From assembly GCA_945911015.1 (NCBI GenBank), contig CAMDZW010000005.1:20832-84831 (forward strand): a stretch of 64,000 nt of DNA. Direction: 5' to 3'. The position numbers and the translations under genes are program-made. Shown piece by piece: positions 61,239-64,000 of this stretch; the stretch's first letter is position 1, and each line of letters begins with the position of its first letter. The notes beneath the pieces are model-generated. The model was not told the DNA's origin. It saw nothing but the letters and a program-made list of their open reading frames with translations, and made no database searches. The DNA comes from an uncultured Propionibacteriaceae bacterium (lineage in GTDB: Bacteria; Actinomycetota; Actinomycetes; Propionibacteriales; Propionibacteriaceae).

Positions 61239-61266
61239 GTCGTGGTCCCTTCACGGTTCGGCGTAG

Positions 61267-61285
61267 CAAGGTTAGGTGAACCTTA
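61267..61285 (-). promoter_or_regulatory. IdeR/DtxR-type iron box of the second SIP gene
   Basis: CAAGGTTAGGTGAACCTTA, with inverted AAGGTT/AACCTT arms, resembles the TTAGGTTAGSCTAACCTAA pattern at about 13 of 19 positions and sits just upstream of the SIP start. Confidence 0.65.
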
Positions 61286-61330
61286 GCTCTTTACCACGAG
61301 TGTACGGGTCGACCCGAAAGGGCCACCAAT

Positions 61331-61361
61331 CGGACCACGGGCAACCCGGACCACGGGCAAC
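61331..61361. repeat. 16-bp tandem duplication
   Basis: CGGACCACGGGCAAC is repeated back to back (61331-61345 and 61347-61361, period 16) in the 242-bp space between the second SIP gene and the mutarotase gene. Confidence 0.85.
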
Positions 61362-61467
61362 TGGGCCGAGGTCGCCACCCGCCGCGGTCATGCCGATCAG
61401 TCGCGCCTGGTCCGCGACTTCACCGCCACGGTGGGGCAGTCCCCGGCCCGCCACGCGCGGTCGGCAC

Positions 61468-61473
61468 TACAAT
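61468..61473 (+). promoter_or_regulatory. leaderless -10 element of the mutarotase gene
   Basis: TACAAT ends 7 nt before the GTG at 61481, with no ribosome site between. Confidence 0.65.
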
Positions 61474-61480
61474 CCCGGTC

Positions 61481-62416
61481 GTGATCACTCTGCCCTCGTC
61501 GGTCCGCCTGGCCCATCCCGAGACCGGACCGGTGATCGAGATCACCCATCCGGTCGGTCGTGCGCAGCTCCATCTCCTCGGCGCCCATGTCACCTCGTGG
61601 CGGCCGGCCGGTCACGGTGAACAGCTGTGGGTGAGCGCAGAGTCGGAATTCGGTCCCGGCAGCGCGATCCGCGGGGGTGTGCCGGTCTGCTTCCCATGGT
61701 TCGCGACGGGTGCTGGGGACTGGGAGCCGCAGCACGGGTTCGCCCGTCGGCAGCGGTGGCGCCTGGTTGACGCGGCCCAGACCAGGAGTCAGGTGCAGGT
61801 GGCATGTGCCCTGGACGACCGGGACCTGAGGGCCGACACCCCGGGACGGGACCGGTGGCCGTACCGATTTGCCGCAGTTCTGGAGGTGACGATCACCGCT
61901 GCGAAACTGACTCTCCATCTGGCCGTCACCAACCCGGACACCCATCAGGAGCTGCCGATCAGCGGGGCCCTGCACACCTATCTTGCCGTCGGCGACATCG
62001 CCGACACCCGGATCGAGGGGCTGGGAGGACTGGCTCACCTCGACAAGGTGGCCGGGGTGCAGGTCCCAGCCGGTCCACGGCAGGATCTCGAGATCACCGG
62101 TGAGATCGATCGGGTCTACCGCCATCCCGGCGACGGGCCGCAACAAACGGTCGTACGGGGGCGAGACTGCGATCTGACCGTCACCAACCGGTCCTCCCAC
62201 AGCGTGCTGTGGAATCCGTGGCAGGCCAAGGCCGCCACGATGTCCGACTTCCCCGATGACGGCTGGCGCGAGATGGTCTGCGTCGAGGCCGCACTCCCGG
62301 TGACCGCGGACGGGGACTGGCCGGTCCGGATCGCCCCCGGCGGCCGACACGACCTGGTCCAGGAGATCCGCGTCGGGTCTGACCCGGATGCTGACCAGAT
62401 CAGACTGCGGTACTGA
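61481..62416 (+). CDS. D-hexose-6-phosphate mutarotase (YeaD-like)
   Basis: 311 residues of the aldose-epimerase fold. The YeaD-type motifs are LLGAHVTSWRPAGHGEQLWV, FGPGSAIRGGVPVCFPWF and PQHGFARRQRW (catalytic His), with EMVCVEAALP near the C-terminus (catalytic Glu region). It interconverts glucose-6-phosphate anomers. It starts at GTG 61481, preceded by TACAAT 7 nt upstream, so it is probably leaderless. Confidence 0.9.
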   Translation: MITLPSSVRLAHPETGPVIEITHPVGRAQLHLLGAHVTSWRPAGHGEQLWVSAESEFGPGSAIRGGVPVCFPWFATGAGDWEPQHGFARRQRWRLVDAAQTRSQVQVACALDDRDLRADTPGRDRWPYRFAAVLEVTITAAKLTLHLAVTNPDTHQELPISGALHTYLAVGDIADTRIEGLGGLAHLDKVAGVQVPAGPRQDLEITGEIDRVYRHPGDGPQQTVVRGRDCDLTVTNRSSHSVLWNPWQAKAATMSDFPDDGWREMVCVEAALPVTADGDWPVRIAPGGRHDLVQEIRVGSDPDADQIRLRY

Positions 62417-62437
62417 TCAAGTCCGGTCCAGGAGCCG

Positions 62438-62566
62438 ATGGCCGGCCCGCCGATCCGGGCCAAGCTGGTGGACATGCAGATGCTCATCACCACCATCGCC
62501 ATCTTCGGGACCATCGTCGTCGGACTGCTCGCCGTGCTGCCGACCGTGTTCGACATCCGCCGATGA
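62438..62566 (+). CDS. 42-residue single-helix membrane protein
   Basis: A short frame in the 177-bp space between the mutarotase and SGNH genes. GGAG lies 3-7 nt before ATG 62438. The product has a short polar start (MAGPPIRAKLVDMQ), one membrane helix (MLITTIAIFGTIVVGLLAVL) and a charged end (FDIRR). Codon use has strong third-position GC. I know no family; existence is inferred from start, helix and codon pattern. Confidence 0.6.
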   Translation: MAGPPIRAKLVDMQMLITTIAIFGTIVVGLLAVLPTVFDIRR

Positions 62567-62580
62567 GGCCCGAACCGACC

Positions 62581-62586
62581 TACCAT
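62581..62586 (+). promoter_or_regulatory. leaderless -10 element of the SGNH hydrolase gene
   Basis: TACCAT ends 7 nt before the GTG at 62594, and there is no ribosome site. Confidence 0.5.
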
Positions 62587-62593
62587 TGCTGAT

Positions 62594-63502
62594 GTGGACA
62601 CCTTCCATCGCTATGTCGCCATCGGGGACTCCGCCACCGAGGGACTGGAGGACCCGGACCCACGCGGGGGCTACCGCGGCTGGGCCGACCGCCTGGCCAT
62701 GATCCTCAGCGCCCACAATGAGACCGATGAACCGGTCCGTTATGCCAACCTCGCCATCCGGGGCCAGATCGTCAGCGAGATCCGTGCGCTGCAGTTCGAC
62801 CCGGCACTGGCGATGAAACCCGACCTGCTCACCATCACCGGCGGCGTCAACGACTGCCTCGGCCTCAACCCTGACTTCGACGCGATCACCTCACACTTGG
62901 CCTCGATGTTCTCCGAGGCTCGCGGCACCGGCGCGACGGTGATGACCTTCTCCATGCCGGATCCGACATCGATCAACCCGCTCGGCGGTCGTCTGATGAG
63001 GGACCGGATCTTGCGGCTCAACGAGATCGTGCGCAACGAGTGTGTCCGCTACGACGTCCTGCTGCTCGACCTCGAGCAGTATCCGGTCGCCGGTGACCCG
63101 CGGCTGTGGTTCGACGACCGACTCCACGGCAACGCCCTGGGACACGAGCGCGTCGCCCATGGCATGGCCGACTTGCTCGGCCTGCCCGGTCACGCTGACT
63201 GGGCCGACCCCCTGCCCGAGCCGATCCATTCTCGTACGGTGGCCCGTCACGACCCCGGCCCGGGACCCTTCCCGATCAACTCCGAGCGGCTGGGTCAGCT
63301 CGCCCTCGAAGCGCAGGAATGGCGCGAACGGGTGGCTGACGACTGGGAATGGGCCCGCCGCCACTTCGGCCCATGGTTGTCCCGCGGGATCCGCGGCATC
63401 CCTCACGGTGAAGGAATCCTGGCCAAGCGGCCCGAGCTCACCGAGGTGGAGATCGCCGAGCTCGAGATGCCCGACGAGCTCACTGACCGCGACCAGTCCT
63501 GA
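62594..63502 (+). CDS. SGNH/GDSL-family hydrolase
   Basis: 302 residues. Block I is YVAIGDSATEGLEDPDPRGG (catalytic Ser), block II includes NLAIRGQ, block III ITGGVNDCLG and block V FDDRLHGNALGH (catalytic Asp and His). There is no signal peptide, so it is a cytoplasmic esterase or lipase-like hydrolase. The 60-70 residues after the core are charged and Trp-rich (AQEWRERVADDWEWARRHFG), a tail seen in some actinobacterial members. Confidence 0.92.
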   Translation: MDTFHRYVAIGDSATEGLEDPDPRGGYRGWADRLAMILSAHNETDEPVRYANLAIRGQIVSEIRALQFDPALAMKPDLLTITGGVNDCLGLNPDFDAITSHLASMFSEARGTGATVMTFSMPDPTSINPLGGRLMRDRILRLNEIVRNECVRYDVLLLDLEQYPVAGDPRLWFDDRLHGNALGHERVAHGMADLLGLPGHADWADPLPEPIHSRTVARHDPGPGPFPINSERLGQLALEAQEWRERVADDWEWARRHFGPWLSRGIRGIPHGEGILAKRPELTEVEIAELEMPDELTDRDQS

Positions 63503-63523
63503 GCGTTCCCCGGTAGTCGCCGC

Positions 63524-63584
63524 AGGTTTCCGACCCAACGTACGCCGTGAATCGCTTCAATGCCGCCCCTTGGGTCGGAAACCT
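63524..63584. repeat. 15-bp perfect inverted repeat with 31-bp loop
   Basis: AGGTTTCCGACCCAA (63524-63538) is exactly complementary to 63570-63584. It lies between the convergent SGNH and EccB-like genes and has no U-tract. It may act as a terminator for both; its design resembles the repeat at 11680-11752. Confidence 0.7.
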
Positions 63585-63628
63585 TCCTCGCGGCCCTCTG
63601 GAGGAATCCTGGGGCTGGGGCGTTGGCC

Positions 63629-64000
63629 TCAGCCGGGGCAGCCGGTCTCGCCGCAGCCGGCCCGGTCAGTCGACAAGGTGGCGCCGTCGTCCAGCCCGGG
63701 CGGGATCAGGTTCATGATCGCCGTGCTCGTGCGTGACATCTCGACCGCGCCGTAGCCGAGCGCATTCAACGCCGTCCGGTCGGCGATGGGATACCGCCGA
63801 CCGTCGACCAGCAGGATCCCGGTCTCGGCCTGGCCCGTGGTCAAGGTGTTGGCCAGCAGTGCGCCCTTGCCGGGCAGGCTGGCCACCACGACCGCGTGCC
63901 GGGGATCGGGCTCGTCGCCCGGATTGAGCACATAGTCAGGCACCGCCACATCGACCGACAGCACCGGCGGGGAATCCGCATCGGACCAGCTGGCACACAA
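63629..64000 (-). CDS. type VII secretion protein EccB-like, C-terminal part (cut by right edge)
   Basis: Only the last 123 or so residues are visible; the frame continues beyond 64000. PGKGALLANTLTTG, ILLVDGRRYPIADRTALNAL and GYGAVEMSRTSTAIMNLIPP match the C-terminal end of EccB, a membrane-anchored, largely extracytoplasmic component of ESX secretion systems. A Cys pair near the end (CGETGC) and one at CASW could form disulfides. No other ESX gene is inside the window. Confidence 0.78.
   Translation of the reverse strand: MCASWSDADSPPVLSVDVAVPDYVLNPGDEPDPRHAVVVASLPGKGALLANTLTTGQAETGILLVDGRRYPIADRTALNALGYGAVEMSRTSTAIMNLIPPGLDDGATLSTDRAGCGETGCPG

Overview
The window is high-GC DNA from an actinobacterium. 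The main evidence is the block at 3.3-11.6 kb, all on the minus strand, which has the order fhaA-fhaB-pstP-rodA-pbpA-pknB-pabA next to a tRNA-Leu. This is the cell-division/kinase locus known from mycobacteria and other Actinomycetota. Lsr2, an EccB-like type VII secretion protein, IdeR/DtxR-type iron boxes, meso-diaminopimelate dehydrogenase and many leaderless genes fit the same phylum. A Propionibacteriales-like organism is my guess from overall style, not a demonstrated assignment.

Layout. 0-3.3 kb: a two-gene ABC exporter-fold transporter, divergent from a siderophore-interacting flavoprotein across a shared iron box. 3.3-11.6 kb: the division/kinase operon, with only one kinase (no pknA in the block). 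11.8-17.8 kb: AraC regulator with a divergent PhyH-type dioxygenase, tRNA-Leu(CAG), LacI regulator, phosphate permease and ddh. 17.9-21.2 kb: a decayed island made of an IS1595-family element with a frameshifted transposase, a solute-binding-protein/sulfatase deletion fusion, and a frameshifted endonuclease/phosphatase; lsr2 follows. 21.7-27.5 kb: an IclR-controlled divergent catabolic cluster (two amidohydrolases facing a kdgD-like dehydratase, a PLP enzyme and a Gfo/Idh dehydrogenase). 27.6-33.5 kb: an envelope-sensing block in which an SPFH-GYF protein and a zinc-ribbon membrane protein lie between two ECF sigma/sensor systems, one a single fused protein and the other split into two overlapping genes, followed by a small secreted protein. 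33.6-43.4 kb: mixed transporters, lipoprotein, oxidoreductases, DUF1697, epimerase, ChrA and a ROK regulator. 43.5-46.1 kb: solute-binding lipoprotein coupled to a sulfatase, with no permeases. 46.1-47.4 kb: an AbiEi-like gene bracketed by a 70-bp inverted repeat. 47.5-56.3 kb: kdgK-eda and a five-gene translationally coupled glycan operon (two GPH symporters, ChbG-type deacetylase, PHP hydrolase, GH13 glucosidase). 56.3-63.5 kb: ilvE, membrane protein, FGGY kinase, Nudix, a second iron-boxed siderophore-interacting protein, a sugar-phosphate mutarotase, a 42-residue membrane protein and an SGNH hydrolase. The right edge cuts an EccB-like gene.

The genes suggest a saccharolytic lifestyle on acidic and possibly sulfated glycans, with iron-regulated siderophore use. 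The most unusual structures are the AbiEi gene inside long inverted palindromic repeats, the duplicated fused/split sigma-sensor systems around the SPFH/zinc-ribbon pair, and an ABC subunit whose ATPase domain has lost nearly every catalytic motif except its signature sequence.
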